From Carnimonas nigrificans ATCC BAA-78 (lineage in GTDB: Bacteria; Pseudomonadota; Gammaproteobacteria; Pseudomonadales; Halomonadaceae), in contig NZ_JAGO01000015.1 of the NCBI RefSeq assembly GCF_000526695.1, positions 124,001-188,000 on the forward strand: a stretch of DNA of 64,000 nt. Direction: 5' to 3'. Shown here piece after piece: positions 16,824-25,399 of this stretch; within the stretch, counting starts at the first letter, position 1, and every line of letters starts with the position of its first letter. Below the pieces are notes generated by a model. It did not search any database and had not been told where the DNA came from. It saw nothing but the letters and a program-made list of their open reading frames with translations. Position numbers and translations under genes: made by a program.

Positions 16824-17717
16824 ATGGATCAACTGAATTTGCTGCGACTGTTTGTGGATATTGCGGAGCGGGGCAGCCTTTCGGCAGTGGCGCGGGCCAA
16901 TGCCATCTCTCCGGCAACCGTCACTCAGTCCTTGAAAACGCTGGAGGAGCGCGTAGGGGCGACGCTGATTGTGCGTACCACGCGGCGGCTATCGTTTACC
17001 CAGGAAGGGGAGCTGTTTCTGGCCGAATGCCGGCGCATTCTGACGGACGTGACCGATGTGCTGGATGGCGTTTCCGACAAGGGCAAGGTACAGGGCGAGC
17101 TGCGCGTGACGGCGACCAACGATTTTGGCCGTAATCGGCTCACACCGTTGATTGATCTCTTTATGAAAGAGTACCCCGACGTGCGGGTAGCGCTTCAGTT
17201 AAGCGACTCGAATATGGATTTGGTAGCCGAGCGGCAGGATGTGGCACTGCGCATGGGGCCATTGAAGGATTCTACCCTGACGGCGCGCCTGCTGATGCCG
17301 GGCAAGCGCTGCGTCTGTGCATCGCCAGCCTTCTGGCAGCGCCATGGCAAGCCGGCGCATCCGCGTGAGCTGGTCAATTACAACTGTATTGTGCTGGCAC
17401 GTCCCGGTTCGCCGATGAGCCATTGGCGTTTTCGAATAGATGGTCGCGATACCACGGTGCGCGTGTCGGGAGATCGCTCGGTCAATGACGGCAGTGCGCT
17501 GGAAAACTGGGCGATGGCAGGGGCCGGTGTGGTGCTGCTCTCCAGCATTGATATCAGGGAAGAGCTGGAAAATGGACGGCTGGAAACGGCGCTCGATGCG
17601 TTTTCCCATGAAGATACCAATCTATACGCGGTATATCCTGGGGGGAAACAGCCTTCGCGACGAGTGGCGGCATTCATCCTGTTTCTGGTGGATCAGCTTA
17701 ATCCGATGAGAGAGTAA
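16824..17717 (+). CDS. LysR-family transcriptional regulator
   Basis: A 297-residue LysR protein with an N-terminal winged helix-turn-helix (MDQLNLLRLFVDIAERGSL, then SPATVTQSLKTLEERVGATL) and a C-terminal periplasmic-binding-like effector domain. It lies 147 bp from and divergent to the nemA-like gene, the classical arrangement for a LysR activator or repressor and its target. The PTLIDLF-type start of the effector domain and the VNDGSALENWAMAGAGVVLLS stretch fit the CrgA/DmlR-like branch. The effector is unknown. Confidence 0.87.
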   Translation: MDQLNLLRLFVDIAERGSLSAVARANAISPATVTQSLKTLEERVGATLIVRTTRRLSFTQEGELFLAECRRILTDVTDVLDGVSDKGKVQGELRVTATNDFGRNRLTPLIDLFMKEYPDVRVALQLSDSNMDLVAERQDVALRMGPLKDSTLTARLLMPGKRCVCASPAFWQRHGKPAHPRELVNYNCIVLARPGSPMSHWRFRIDGRDTTVRVSGDRSVNDGSALENWAMAGAGVVLLSSIDIREELENGRLETALDAFSHEDTNLYAVYPGGKQPSRRVAAFILFLVDQLNPMRE

Positions 17718-18105
17718 TCGCTTCTGTTGCCAATGACTTTTCATGAGCTTTCTATAGGCACTTTGTAGCGATTGTTGGAGGGGGAGCGTGGCGTTAGCAG
17801 GCTCTTGGATGGATATTAGCGGGAAGAAGGAAGAACAACGTCCCTGCGCATGGAAGGAGGCGCGATGTCGCTATTCTTCTGCGTCGCGTAGCTGTCGCCA
17901 TGCTTGTGAGGCTGATGCGGTTTTGATCATCGCGGTGACGGCGCTGTAACGACAGCCATGCCGCTCGCGACTGTCAGCAGTGGTGGGGTAAGTACCGGTG
18001 CGGTAGTGATGTTGCACTCGCGGCAAAATTTTTTCGCAACAGCGGGAACTATAGCGCGCCTCCATCGTCAGAGTAGATAAGTTCCCTTGCAGTAATCCCT
18101 GTTCA

Positions 18106-18132
18106 CCCCGGCTTCAACGCCGGGGTTTTTTT
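18106..18132 (+). terminator. strong rho-independent terminator without an obvious gene
   Basis: Stem CCCCGGC (18106-18112) / GCCGGGG (18119-18125), loop TTCAAC, then seven T. No rightward gene ends close by; the LysR gene ended 390 bp earlier. It may end a short non-coding transcript or the long LysR message. The remainder of 17718-18325 shows no convincing gene. Confidence 0.75.
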
Positions 18133-18403
18133 GTGTGGGGAACGCCGATTCAGGCAGTGACCAGCGTAGATGACAGCTTCAGCTCGCGGCATAAACCGGC
18201 GCTAAGCCGCCGATATCGCGTGGAATGTCCAGGATGATAAATGGACATGAAAAACATTTGCCGACGACACCTTCCTGTCATTTACTCCGGATGCTTTTGT
18301 CAGCGCTGTGCCGAGCGCGCGGTAAATGCGTTCAGATCAAGCCTTCGCTAATATCTACTGGTACACTCTGCTTGCCGATTTTCGCAACTCAACAGGTTCG
18401 TAC

Positions 18404-19294
18404 GTGAAAGAGTCTTCCAACAACGATTCAAGCGCTCCTTCCTACAGCAAACTGCGCGCTGCCGCGGGGCTGTTTTGTGTTGCGGTGCTTGCGATCTTCG
18501 CCCTTCTGATAGTGCTGGGTGTGGTGATCGAAACCACCGAACACAACGGTGCAGGCTATGTCATGGCCCTGTTCAGTCTGGTGGTTGCGCTGCTGGCGGC
18601 GCTAGGGTTGAGCCGCTGCTATCGCGACCTCCTGGCGCTGTTCGGTAAAACGCACTGGCTGGCCGCCAGACGTACCAGTGCAGAACGTAATGATGAAAGA
18701 AGTCGCCGTGCCCCGCCGAAGGAGCGCGAGCGTGCTCGGCGCGCCACTCCTTCACCGGCTCAAGCGAAGGCGGCACGTCACGAACCTGCGGTGTGGTCAG
18801 CGCCACGGGAGCGCTTTGTGACGGCAAAGGGCGAGGAGCCTTATATTGGTGCTTCTGCCAGCGACGCTGATGATGATGTCGGTGTTCCGATATCAACGCC
18901 CCCTGCTCAGCATGACGCACGCTCAGTAGATAAGAGCGAGCGCGAACCGTCATTAGGCAAGGTAGCCGCTGACATTGAGCAGGAGGGGCCGGACGAATCG
19001 CTGGCTGCCCCCATTAGCGCTGAACTGCCCGATGAGCCTTCCATGCCGGAAATGACCCTGACGGCAACTCGGCATGAAGTAGCGCCCTGGGTTGAGACAA
19101 ACAAAACGTCGGATGAAGATGACGTGACGGATTGGGTGCAGATCGTCTCCGAAGATGAAGACGCACTGCCGCACTCTCTCCATCCCTTCGATGAGGTAAT
19201 GGCACCTGAGCCTGAGAAGGAACTGCCTGCGCCCAGTGCTGCACGCGAGAAACCACGCATTCGGGTGGTGGCAGGTGGTAAGGTAGGGGAATGA
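18404..19294 (+). CDS. hypothetical two-helix membrane protein with long acidic C-terminal tail
   Basis: Not recognised. From the probable GTG start at 18404 (the frame is open from 18326) the protein is 296 residues. It has two hydrophobic helices near the N-terminus (AGLFCVAVLAIFALLIVLGVV and YVMALFSLVVALLAALGL) joined by a short acidic loop. These are followed by a basic stretch rich in Arg/Glu (ERNDERSRRAPPKERERARR), then about 170 residues rich in Asp, Glu, Ser and Pro that look disordered. The tail would be cytoplasmic if both ends are inside. It stands 42 bp before another membrane protein gene. The start is uncertain because no clear ribosome site is seen. Confidence 0.6.
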   Translation: MKESSNNDSSAPSYSKLRAAAGLFCVAVLAIFALLIVLGVVIETTEHNGAGYVMALFSLVVALLAALGLSRCYRDLLALFGKTHWLAARRTSAERNDERSRRAPPKERERARRATPSPAQAKAARHEPAVWSAPRERFVTAKGEEPYIGASASDADDDVGVPISTPPAQHDARSVDKSEREPSLGKVAADIEQEGPDESLAAPISAELPDEPSMPEMTLTATRHEVAPWVETNKTSDEDDVTDWVQIVSEDEDALPHSLHPFDEVMAPEPEKELPAPSAAREKPRIRVVAGGKVGE

Positions 19295-19336
19295 AGGATT
19301 TGGTAGCGTAACTCTGTACGGCAGCGGGGGCGGGTC

Positions 19337-19900
19337 ATGAAGCGCGTGATGTTGGGCTATATTGATGCTTGGCTGAGGATCATTGATATTTCATTGATCA
19401 TCACCTTTGTGACCCAGTTCTATCCGCTTACGCAATCAATGCTCGGCTTCATCTACAAGCCTACCGACAGCATTTTCATCCTGCTGGTTGGTCTTCTGTG
19501 GGGTGTGTTGGCATCGGCACTATTAAGCTGTCTTGTGGCTTTTGTGACGGCCATTGCTCTGGTAGTGCTGTGCGTGCCGCTTAATTTCATGATGTTTGTC
19601 TGCCGCTGGAACAGCTCGCGCCATTACATTGCGGTGGGCGTTATTGGCGGAGCGATTATCTCGCTGCTGGCGTGGTGGCTGTCGCACTATACCAATCTGG
19701 TAGTGCCGCTCTATCTCAGCATTGTCTTTATGCCGTTTACTTCCTATACCTACTGGAAAACGGCGCGCCCTGATCTCAACGAAGCGCAATATCAAAAGCT
19801 GCGGGAAGCCGAGCGGCGCACCGCTAAAAAGAAAGACAAAAAAGGGGGCGATGCTGAGGAGCACCCTGAGCAGGATGCCCTCCATCAGATCGCCCGGTAG
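19337..19900 (+). CDS. hypothetical multi-pass membrane protein
   Basis: Not recognised. It has 187 residues with four to five hydrophobic segments (for example FILLVGLLWGVLASALLSCLV, AIALVVLCVPLNFMMFV and AVGVIGGAIISLLAWWL) and a charged Lys/Glu-rich C-terminal tail (REAERRTAKKKDKKGG). A purine-rich ribosome site precedes the ATG. It lies 42 bp behind the acidic-tailed membrane protein in the same direction, so the two are probably co-transcribed and may work together. Confidence 0.65.
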   Translation: MKRVMLGYIDAWLRIIDISLIITFVTQFYPLTQSMLGFIYKPTDSIFILLVGLLWGVLASALLSCLVAFVTAIALVVLCVPLNFMMFVCRWNSSRHYIAVGVIGGAIISLLAWWLSHYTNLVVPLYLSIVFMPFTSYTYWKTARPDLNEAQYQKLREAERRTAKKKDKKGGDAEEHPEQDALHQIAR

Positions 19901-19917
19901 TATGAGTTATTCAACCA

Positions 19918-20430
19918 TCAGTGATCGCTGGTAGTGCTCTGCTGTTTGGCAGCACTTTTCGGTAATTGCTTTTTACCAGCGCTATTGTGCCAATTGGGTT
20001 CTGCCTTCCACACGCGATAGCGAACATCCACGTCGGCAGGTGCATAAACCACGATCGGTAGCTGACTGTTATAGGCGACGCTAAAGCTCGCGTGATGCGC
20101 AGCGACAAAACGCTGCTTCTCGGACCCTTCCGGGCACGCCATCAGCGTAGAACCGCCTTTTTCAAGGTTTGAAACGCGATAGTACGAATATCCCCAGCCC
20201 TCCACATCATGCTGCTCGCTGGAGCCGCTGAGCATCTGCCGGTTGCAGTCAACCTTCAGACGCTTGCCAGGCATCACTTCCACCTTCATATCGCTCTCGT
20301 TAGCCTGTTTCGGCACTTCGATAACGTGCACACGTTCGCCCTTGGCAGGGGCTGGATACATGCTGGTATCAGCAGCGTGACTCATGGTGGCTCCCAGCAG
20401 TAGGGGCAAGGTAAACAAGTAACGTTTCAT
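19918..20430 (-). CDS. eco: ecotin-type periplasmic serine protease inhibitor
   Basis: A 170-residue protein with a clear signal peptide (cleavage near SHA-A at residue 19). The mature part matches ecotin over its length: DMKVEVMPGKRLKVDCN, EGWGYSYY, STLMACPEG and LPIVVYAPADVDVRYRVWKAE. Ecotin dimers inhibit trypsin-fold proteases, including host elastases. The disulfide cysteines are Cys62 and Cys99. The reactive site reads T-L-M-A-C, so P1 is Leu96 where the E. coli protein has Met. A 20-residue tail rich in Lys, Gln and Ser (SAGKKQLPKSAAKQQ) extends beyond the usual end. It is a single gene; its start is supported by the signal peptide. Confidence 0.9.
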   Translation of the reverse strand: MKRYLFTLPLLLGATMSHAADTSMYPAPAKGERVHVIEVPKQANESDMKVEVMPGKRLKVDCNRQMLSGSSEQHDVEGWGYSYYRVSNLEKGGSTLMACPEGSEKQRFVAAHHASFSVAYNSQLPIVVYAPADVDVRYRVWKAEPNWHNSAGKKQLPKSAAKQQSTTSDH

Positions 20431-20710
20431 ATGAATTTCCTCGGCCTAAACAGGTAATGCCTGACGCATTGCGAAGGCTTATTATCGCAATCATTGGGGC
20501 AATAAATCTATGGCTACCTCTCGTTTTGCCCCCCAATGTTGCTGATGGGGCTATGTCTAAATCTAGCGTCATAAGGTAAGGGATTGACAAAAAATGCCAT
20601 CATTCGGGGGCTGAATACTCTATGGCCCTGATTATTTTGGCTATGGAAGTAGAAGTGGTGGGCAGTGCTGGCCAGTACCGCTATGTTCATGGCGATGGTT
20701 ATACATGTAA

Positions 20711-20741
20711 CACCCTGTGGCAGTATTACTGCCACAGGGTG
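20711..20741. terminator. perfect 14-bp hairpin
   Basis: CACCCTGTGGCAGT (20711-20724) and its exact complement (20728-20741) are separated by only ATT. It lies between the leftward repeat-protein gene and the leftward ecotin gene, and probably ends the repeat-protein message. No strong T-run follows. The rest of 20431-20815 shows no gene. Confidence 0.55.
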
Positions 20742-20815
20742 TGATGATGGTGAGAGATTATCTCATTACATCGAACATGTCTTAACATTGACTTAACGTT
20801 GGGTGAGCCATGCTC

Positions 20816-21238
20816 TTAATATGGCCGCAAACTTTGATAGATATCATTCAATAATTGCCGCCGCCGCTCATGTTTTTCCTGGCGACGTTGCCAATGTTCT
20901 TGCTCTCGTTGCCAATGCTCTTGTCGACGCCACTGTTGGTGTTCTTGCCGTCGTTGCCACTGCTCCTGCCGCCGCTGTTGATGCTCTTGTTGACGTTGCC
21001 AATGCGCTTGCCGTCGCTGCTGCTGTTGCTCTAGTCGTTGCCTTTGCCGCTCTTGCTGCTGTCGTTGCCGCTCTTGTCGCAGCCTCTGCCGCTCCTGCCA
21101 CTGCTCTTGCCGCCGTTGCTGATGTTCTTGCCACTGTTCTTGTCGCCGCTGCTCTTGCCATTGATAACTCTGTGCTTGAACTACCGATGTAATTAAAAGG
21201 AGCGAAATAAAAATAATTCCCCTTGAAATACAGGCCAT
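20816..21238 (-). CDS. secreted Gln/Arg-rich low-complexity repeat protein
   Basis: Not recognised as a family. From ATG 21238 it is 140 residues: a signal peptide (MACISRGIIFISLLLITSVVQA) and then about 115 residues composed almost only of Gln, Arg, Glu, Trp and His. These form loose 7- to 11-residue repeats such as RRQEQWQEHQ and QRRQEHWQRE. The end, LLNDIYQSLRPY, is normal sequence. It is likely an extended helix or coiled coil in the periplasm or outside. The opposite strand is also open here and would give an Ala/Val-rich string, but only this strand has a signal peptide and ribosome site (GAGAG). The frame could start earlier, at 21286. Confidence 0.65.
   Translation of the reverse strand: MACISRGIIFISLLLITSVVQAQSYQWQEQRRQEQWQEHQQRRQEQWQERQRLRQERQRQQQERQRQRLEQQQQRRQAHWQRQQEHQQRRQEQWQRRQEHQQWRRQEHWQREQEHWQRRQEKHERRRQLLNDIYQSLRPY
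20861..21165. repeat. degenerate tandem repeat inside the Gln/Arg-rich gene
   Basis: The coding DNA consists of imperfect units containing GTTGCCA and CTCTTG, mostly spaced in multiples of 3 bp (often near 15-33 bp). Such DNA can gain or lose units by slippage, so the length of this protein may vary between strains. Confidence 0.6.
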
Positions 21239-21286
21239 AAAATTAACTCTCAAGATAAAATAAGTATTATTTAATTTTTTTGACAT

Positions 21287-21896
21287 TCCTGGTTATGCCT
21301 TCACGCTTGAGGGCGCATCAGAGCCATCCAGTTAGTGGCTTTATCAGTTATGCCGTTTGCATATATTCACAAAAATAAACCTGTTGAAACATTGATGACA
21401 GTTTGAATGCTATCAATATTCGCCTTCGGTATCTTATCCATCTCCTCTACTGGATGTGTGCTTTCCTGATTGCCGCCGAGCGCAATATATCGTATTGAAC
21501 TTCCCTATGACCAGAATATTGAAGCACGTATGGGCGAGTCTGGTATTATTTATGGGAGCAAGGTAGAGCCACATTATACTTCATCATGTCATTATTCAAA
21601 AGTAGACACGAGCACTCCTGACATGGATATGAGGGATTGCTCGTGGGATGTTTCATCGGCTTTGAGAGAAATAGATACTGGTTTATTTATTTGTAAATAT
21701 ATGTTAAATATAGTTTCCGTATGCATAGGTTTGAATCGTATGTCCAGCACGATTATCGTTATCTTCATAATGTTTCCTGATAATCGGTATCCTGGATTGT
21801 TATGTTTATAACCGTGCTCGTAATTTATCTTTATGTATAAGCAAGTTATTAACTGATTACGATTAAGAGGGTCGTATTTACATGACTTCCCTTTTT
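21287..21896. other. AT-rich stretch without a convincing gene
   Basis: This 600-bp stretch has visibly lower GC than its neighbours. It holds one rightward frame (21470-21811, TTG start, 113 codons) whose first half reads like protein (IELPYDQNIEARMGESGIIYG) and whose second half reads like noise. It has no good ribosome site. It could be the remnant of a lost gene. No RNA structure was recognised. Confidence 0.4.
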
Positions 21897-22814
21897 CTAC
21901 ACACCTTCCGTGCTGTGAGTGTCGAACTGGTCAAGAATGGTAAGGAAGTTGGCGATCAGCGGCGTGGAAGGCTCCTCGCGCATAAGGACTGCTACATCAG
22001 AGCTGTAGCGATCGCCTTCCAGCGGGATATAACGAACATTGTCGAAATCGAGGGAATGCAGCGAGTCGGGCACCAGCGCGATGCCTAACCCTGCATTTAC
22101 CAGACTGACCACGGTAGCCAGGTGCGGCGATGATTGAATGATGCGAGGCGAGGTGCCGCCGCTATCAATACCGATTTGGCGCAGGGTGGCCGCCCAGCCG
22201 GCACTTTCATGGGACATTGCCGCTACGAAGGTTTCGTTGACCAGATCGCTCGGCCTCAATTGCGGTGCGTTTGCCAGCGGATGAGTGACAGGCACTGCAA
22301 CCATAATGGATTCGCGCACTCGCTTGAGCAGTTGCAGCCCTTCCAGTGAGCCGGGCAGCGGCAGCCTGACGAAGCCTACATCAAGGGTTCTCTCGTGCAG
22401 GTGCTGCATCTGATCGTCGGCATTCTGCTCTTGCAGCGACAGCTCGACATCGGGCCAGGTGTGACGAAAGCGGGAAATCACCCAGGGCAGGCATTTGGCA
22501 AAGGGGGCTGAGCCGACGAAACCGATATTAAGCACTCCCGCTCTGCCCAGCGCTACCTGCCTGCCGACTTCTTCTGCATGATCGAGTTGCGTCACGGCGC
22601 GGCGCGCTTCAATGAGAAAGCGTTCTCCCGCCGCGGTTAGCTCGACATGCCGCCGACTGCGGTGGAGCAGTACCGTGCCCAGCGACGTTTCCAGTGTCTT
22701 GATCTGGGCGGAGAGTGCGGGCTGCACGATATTCAGGCGGGCGGCTGCGCGGCCAAAATGAAGTTCTTCAGCGAGTATCACGAAATAGCGCAGCGCTCTT
22801 GATTCTAAAGGCAT
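21897..22814 (-). CDS. LysR-family transcriptional regulator
   Basis: A 305-residue LysR protein. The DNA-binding part (ALRYFVILAEELHFGRAAARL, then QPALSAQIKTLETSLG) is followed by an effector domain (GVLNIGFVGSAPFAKCLPWV; NAGLGIALVPDSL). The helix with HFGRAAARL is typical of the CatR/BenM-like branch, which responds to aromatic acids. It is divergent from an HlyD-FUSC efflux pair of the AaeAB type, which in E. coli is likewise controlled by a LysR protein and exports aromatic acids. Control of that pair is therefore likely. Confidence 0.88.
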   Translation of the reverse strand: MPLESRALRYFVILAEELHFGRAAARLNIVQPALSAQIKTLETSLGTVLLHRSRRHVELTAAGERFLIEARRAVTQLDHAEEVGRQVALGRAGVLNIGFVGSAPFAKCLPWVISRFRHTWPDVELSLQEQNADDQMQHLHERTLDVGFVRLPLPGSLEGLQLLKRVRESIMVAVPVTHPLANAPQLRPSDLVNETFVAAMSHESAGWAATLRQIGIDSGGTSPRIIQSSPHLATVVSLVNAGLGIALVPDSLHSLDFDNVRYIPLEGDRYSSDVAVLMREEPSTPLIANFLTILDQFDTHSTEGV

Positions 22815-22967
22815 TTTTTATATTTAATCAGAAAATGTTATCAATAATCAAAAAGATATTATTTTATTTGTTAAGAAGGCTCAATCACCATAACCGCCCT
22901 TGCCGTACTTTCCGTGTTTATCACGAACCGCGAAGTGCGTAATTGATAAATTCAGAAGGTGGGTGGT

Positions 22968-24029
22968 GTGAGCACCGAATCCAAACAAGCCTCGCAGGAT
23001 CAGAAGTCAACCTCGGAGCAGCAGGCCGCTGCCGATGCCGCGCGGGAGCAAACGGCCATTGCGCGTAGTTACCGTTTTCAGGTTATTCGCTTTATTACGA
23101 TCATTGTGGTCTTCCTGCTGCTGTTATGGGGCGGAAGCTACTTTATTGCCTATACATCAGACGCTTATGTTGATGCCAATGTTGTTGAGGTGGCTCCCGA
23201 GGTTACCGGCAAGGTTGATCACGTTTACGTACAGGATAACCAGCAGGTGAAGCGCGGTGATCTGCTCTTTACGCTGGATGATTCCGAGTACCGTTTGCAG
23301 GTCGAGAGTGCCAAAGGCGCGCTTGAAAGTGCGCGAGCGCAGGTAGCCGTCGATAAGGCAGCCATTGAAAGTGCGCGAAGTCACCACACCAGCGATCAGG
23401 CCGAACTTACGCTGGCGAATCATAACCTGACCCGTGCCCAGAACCTGTGGCAGCGCGGGGCTTATGCAACGCAACAGCTAGATCAGCAGCGCGCTGTCCA
23501 GCAGCAGGCAGCAGCAGCGGCTTCCTCCAGCAGGGCCGATCTGGATGAGGCTGAAGGAACGCTCAAGTTGCATCAGGCGCAGTTGACTTCGGCGCAGGCG
23601 AGCCTAGGGCGGGCGCAGTGGCGATTGAGCCGTACCCGTCTGTATGCGGCTCAGGATGGCGTTATCACACATATGACGCTTGAAGAGGGCGATACCGCAG
23701 AATCCCACGATAGCGTGATGGCGGAGGTCTCTCAGGGGAACTGGCGGGTGATGGCTAACTACAAGGAGTACTTTGTACGCCACTTTTCACCGGGTCAGAC
23801 GGTGTGGGTATGGGTGGATGCTGACCCCTGGCATTTTTACAAGGCGCATGTTCAAGGCATCTCCTACGCCATTTCCCGTGAGCGGCATCGGGAGAAACTG
23901 GTGCCCTATGTTGATCCAAGCGTGGATTGGATCAGGCTGTCACGGCGTATCCCCGTCCGTTTGACCTTCGATCAACTTCCGCCTCATGCCGTGGCGGGGT
24001 CCGATGCCCGTGTGGTGGCGTTTTACTGA
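22968..24029 (+). CDS. HlyD-type membrane fusion protein (AaeA/EmrA-like)
   Basis: A protein of about 353 residues with a short Gln-rich cytoplasmic leader, one transmembrane helix (FITIIVVFLLLLWGGSYFI) and the usual periplasmic parts. These are a lipoyl half-motif (VAPEVTGKVDHVYVQDNQ), a coiled-coil hairpin rich in Ala, Gln and Glu, a second lipoyl half (LYAAQDGVITHMTLEEGD), and a beta-barrel (WRVMANYKEYFVRHFSPGQ). It links an inner-membrane pump to an outer-membrane channel. GTG 22968 is preferred to 22959 because AGAAGG lies at the right distance. Its stop overlaps the FUSC gene start (ATGA). Confidence 0.87.
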   Translation: MSTESKQASQDQKSTSEQQAAADAAREQTAIARSYRFQVIRFITIIVVFLLLLWGGSYFIAYTSDAYVDANVVEVAPEVTGKVDHVYVQDNQQVKRGDLLFTLDDSEYRLQVESAKGALESARAQVAVDKAAIESARSHHTSDQAELTLANHNLTRAQNLWQRGAYATQQLDQQRAVQQQAAAAASSSRADLDEAEGTLKLHQAQLTSAQASLGRAQWRLSRTRLYAAQDGVITHMTLEEGDTAESHDSVMAEVSQGNWRVMANYKEYFVRHFSPGQTVWVWVDADPWHFYKAHVQGISYAISRERHREKLVPYVDPSVDWIRLSRRIPVRLTFDQLPPHAVAGSDARVVAFY

Positions 24030-25186
24030 TGAAAACGATATGGAAAGAGCTGCGCGATACGCCCGCTGCCTTTCATCAGGAGCTGCGCTCATTCAGTGTC
24101 AGGGAAGAACGTTTTCAGTTTGCCTTATGGCGCTGTGCCTCGGTAGTGATGGCTATCGGCGTCGCTACGCTGCTTCAGCTTGATGATCTGGTGTGGGCCG
24201 GTTTCAGCGGCTTCATGGTCATGCGTACCGATATCGGCGTGTCGTTCAAACGCGGTGCCCATCGTGTTTTGGGGACTGTGCTGGGCGCTTTGCTGGGGCT
24301 GGTGGGGGCTGCATTATCGGCGGATTACCCGATAGTGATGATGGCGTTTATCTTTGTGGTCGCCTGGCTCACCTTCATGCACTGTTTCTTTAGCCGTTAC
24401 TCCTATGCGTGGCTGTTCTTCTTTTTAACGACCAGCATGGTGATGGCTTATGGGCTGACTTCACCTGATGATGTGTTCAATTTTGCTGAAACTCGGGTAG
24501 CCGAGATTGTCATTGGCACTGGTGCCTGCCTGTTGATTGCGGCCATTCGTGCCGGTGCCCAGCCCGCCAGAATTACCTGTCAGTCCACCAGCGGTCATCC
24601 TTTCAGAGCGAAATTCCTGTTCAACGAAGCGTGGCTCACGCAGCACTGGATACTGGTCGGTTATGCCACCAGAGTGGGAATTGTCGTGGCGCTGCAACCG
24701 CTGATTGCCAGCTTCGCCAATCTGAATCACGACACCAATCTGACGCAGCAGTTAACGACCACCTTTGTGGTGATGATGACAACCTCCGATAACGTCTACA
24801 AAAGTGCTCATCGGGTGGTTCATACCCGTATGGCGCACCGTCTGGCGGGGTGCATATTGGGAAGTGCCTTCGGCATGCTGATGCTGGGCCTTTTCGAGCA
24901 GAATGCACTGGTAACGCCGCTGGTGCTGACGGCAGGTATTCTGATTGGCTCACAAATCGAGCATGGCGAGGCGAAGATCAATTATGTGGGCACGCAGTTC
25001 GCGCTCGCCTTCATGACGACCTACATTCAGATGGGGGCACCGGCGACGAGTATTTCGCTGGGGCTGGACCGTCTGGTCGGGATCATCTTTGGGGCTGTTA
25101 GCGTTTACTGCATTCTGGAGTGCTGGCCGGTGGAGTGGTCATTGGCCAGGTACCGAGCGCGCCATGGCGTTCATTCCCAGACATAG
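24029..25186 (+). CDS. FUSC-family inner-membrane efflux protein (short AaeB-like)
   Basis: A 385-residue membrane protein of the fusaric-acid-resistance (FUSC) family. Two groups of hydrophobic helices are seen, with VMRTDIGVSFKRGAHRVLGTVLGALLG the most typical stretch. A second similar block occurs later (HRVVHTRMAHRLAGCILGSAFGM), showing the internal duplication. It is much shorter than AaeB (about 650 residues) because the cytoplasmic linker is small. The true start is the ATG at 24029 that overlaps the fusion-protein stop; the frame is open upstream only by chance. With the fusion protein it probably forms an aromatic-acid or weak-acid exporter. Confidence 0.83.
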   Translation: MKTIWKELRDTPAAFHQELRSFSVREERFQFALWRCASVVMAIGVATLLQLDDLVWAGFSGFMVMRTDIGVSFKRGAHRVLGTVLGALLGLVGAALSADYPIVMMAFIFVVAWLTFMHCFFSRYSYAWLFFFLTTSMVMAYGLTSPDDVFNFAETRVAEIVIGTGACLLIAAIRAGAQPARITCQSTSGHPFRAKFLFNEAWLTQHWILVGYATRVGIVVALQPLIASFANLNHDTNLTQQLTTTFVVMMTTSDNVYKSAHRVVHTRMAHRLAGCILGSAFGMLMLGLFEQNALVTPLVLTAGILIGSQIEHGEAKINYVGTQFALAFMTTYIQMGAPATSISLGLDRLVGIIFGAVSVYCILECWPVEWSLARYRARHGVHSQT

Positions 25187-25330
25187 GCATGAAGAAGCAC
25201 GAAGATTGAAGGGCAGGAATCCGAGGGTTGCAGCGTAGCAGAGCTTTCGTCGCGGTTCGCTATACCTGCTGCTCAAGTGAGCTACGGGTAGAGAGCAGAG
25301 AGAACGTACAAGACGCGCTTTTGAGGAGAA

Positions 25331-25369
25331 GTCCAGCCCTTCCAGAAGGTTATTCCGGTCAGGCTGGAC
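25331..25369. other. inverted repeat in the FUSC-lptG spacer
   Basis: GTCCAGCC (25331-25338) pairs with GGCTGGAC (25362-25369) around a 23-nt loop that itself contains CCTTC/GAAGG. It lies between convergent genes. No T-run follows. It may act as a weak terminator. Confidence 0.4.
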
Positions 25370-25399
25370 GGTAACGGGGGAGAGAAACGCTCGTGACGC

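Noticed and set aside
20861-21165. Possible CRISPR array, because of short repeated units
   Set aside because: The units are degenerate, lack regular unique spacers and form a continuous reading frame; no cas genes are present.
20803-21192. Rightward Ala/Val-rich frame opposite the Gln/Arg repeat gene
   Set aside because: It has no signal peptide or ribosome site. The Ala/Val string is the automatic complement of the repeat in this frame.
23927-24028. Upstream extension of the FUSC gene inside the fusion-protein gene
   Set aside because: ATG 24029 overlaps the preceding stop and starts the family-like sequence; the extension is chance.
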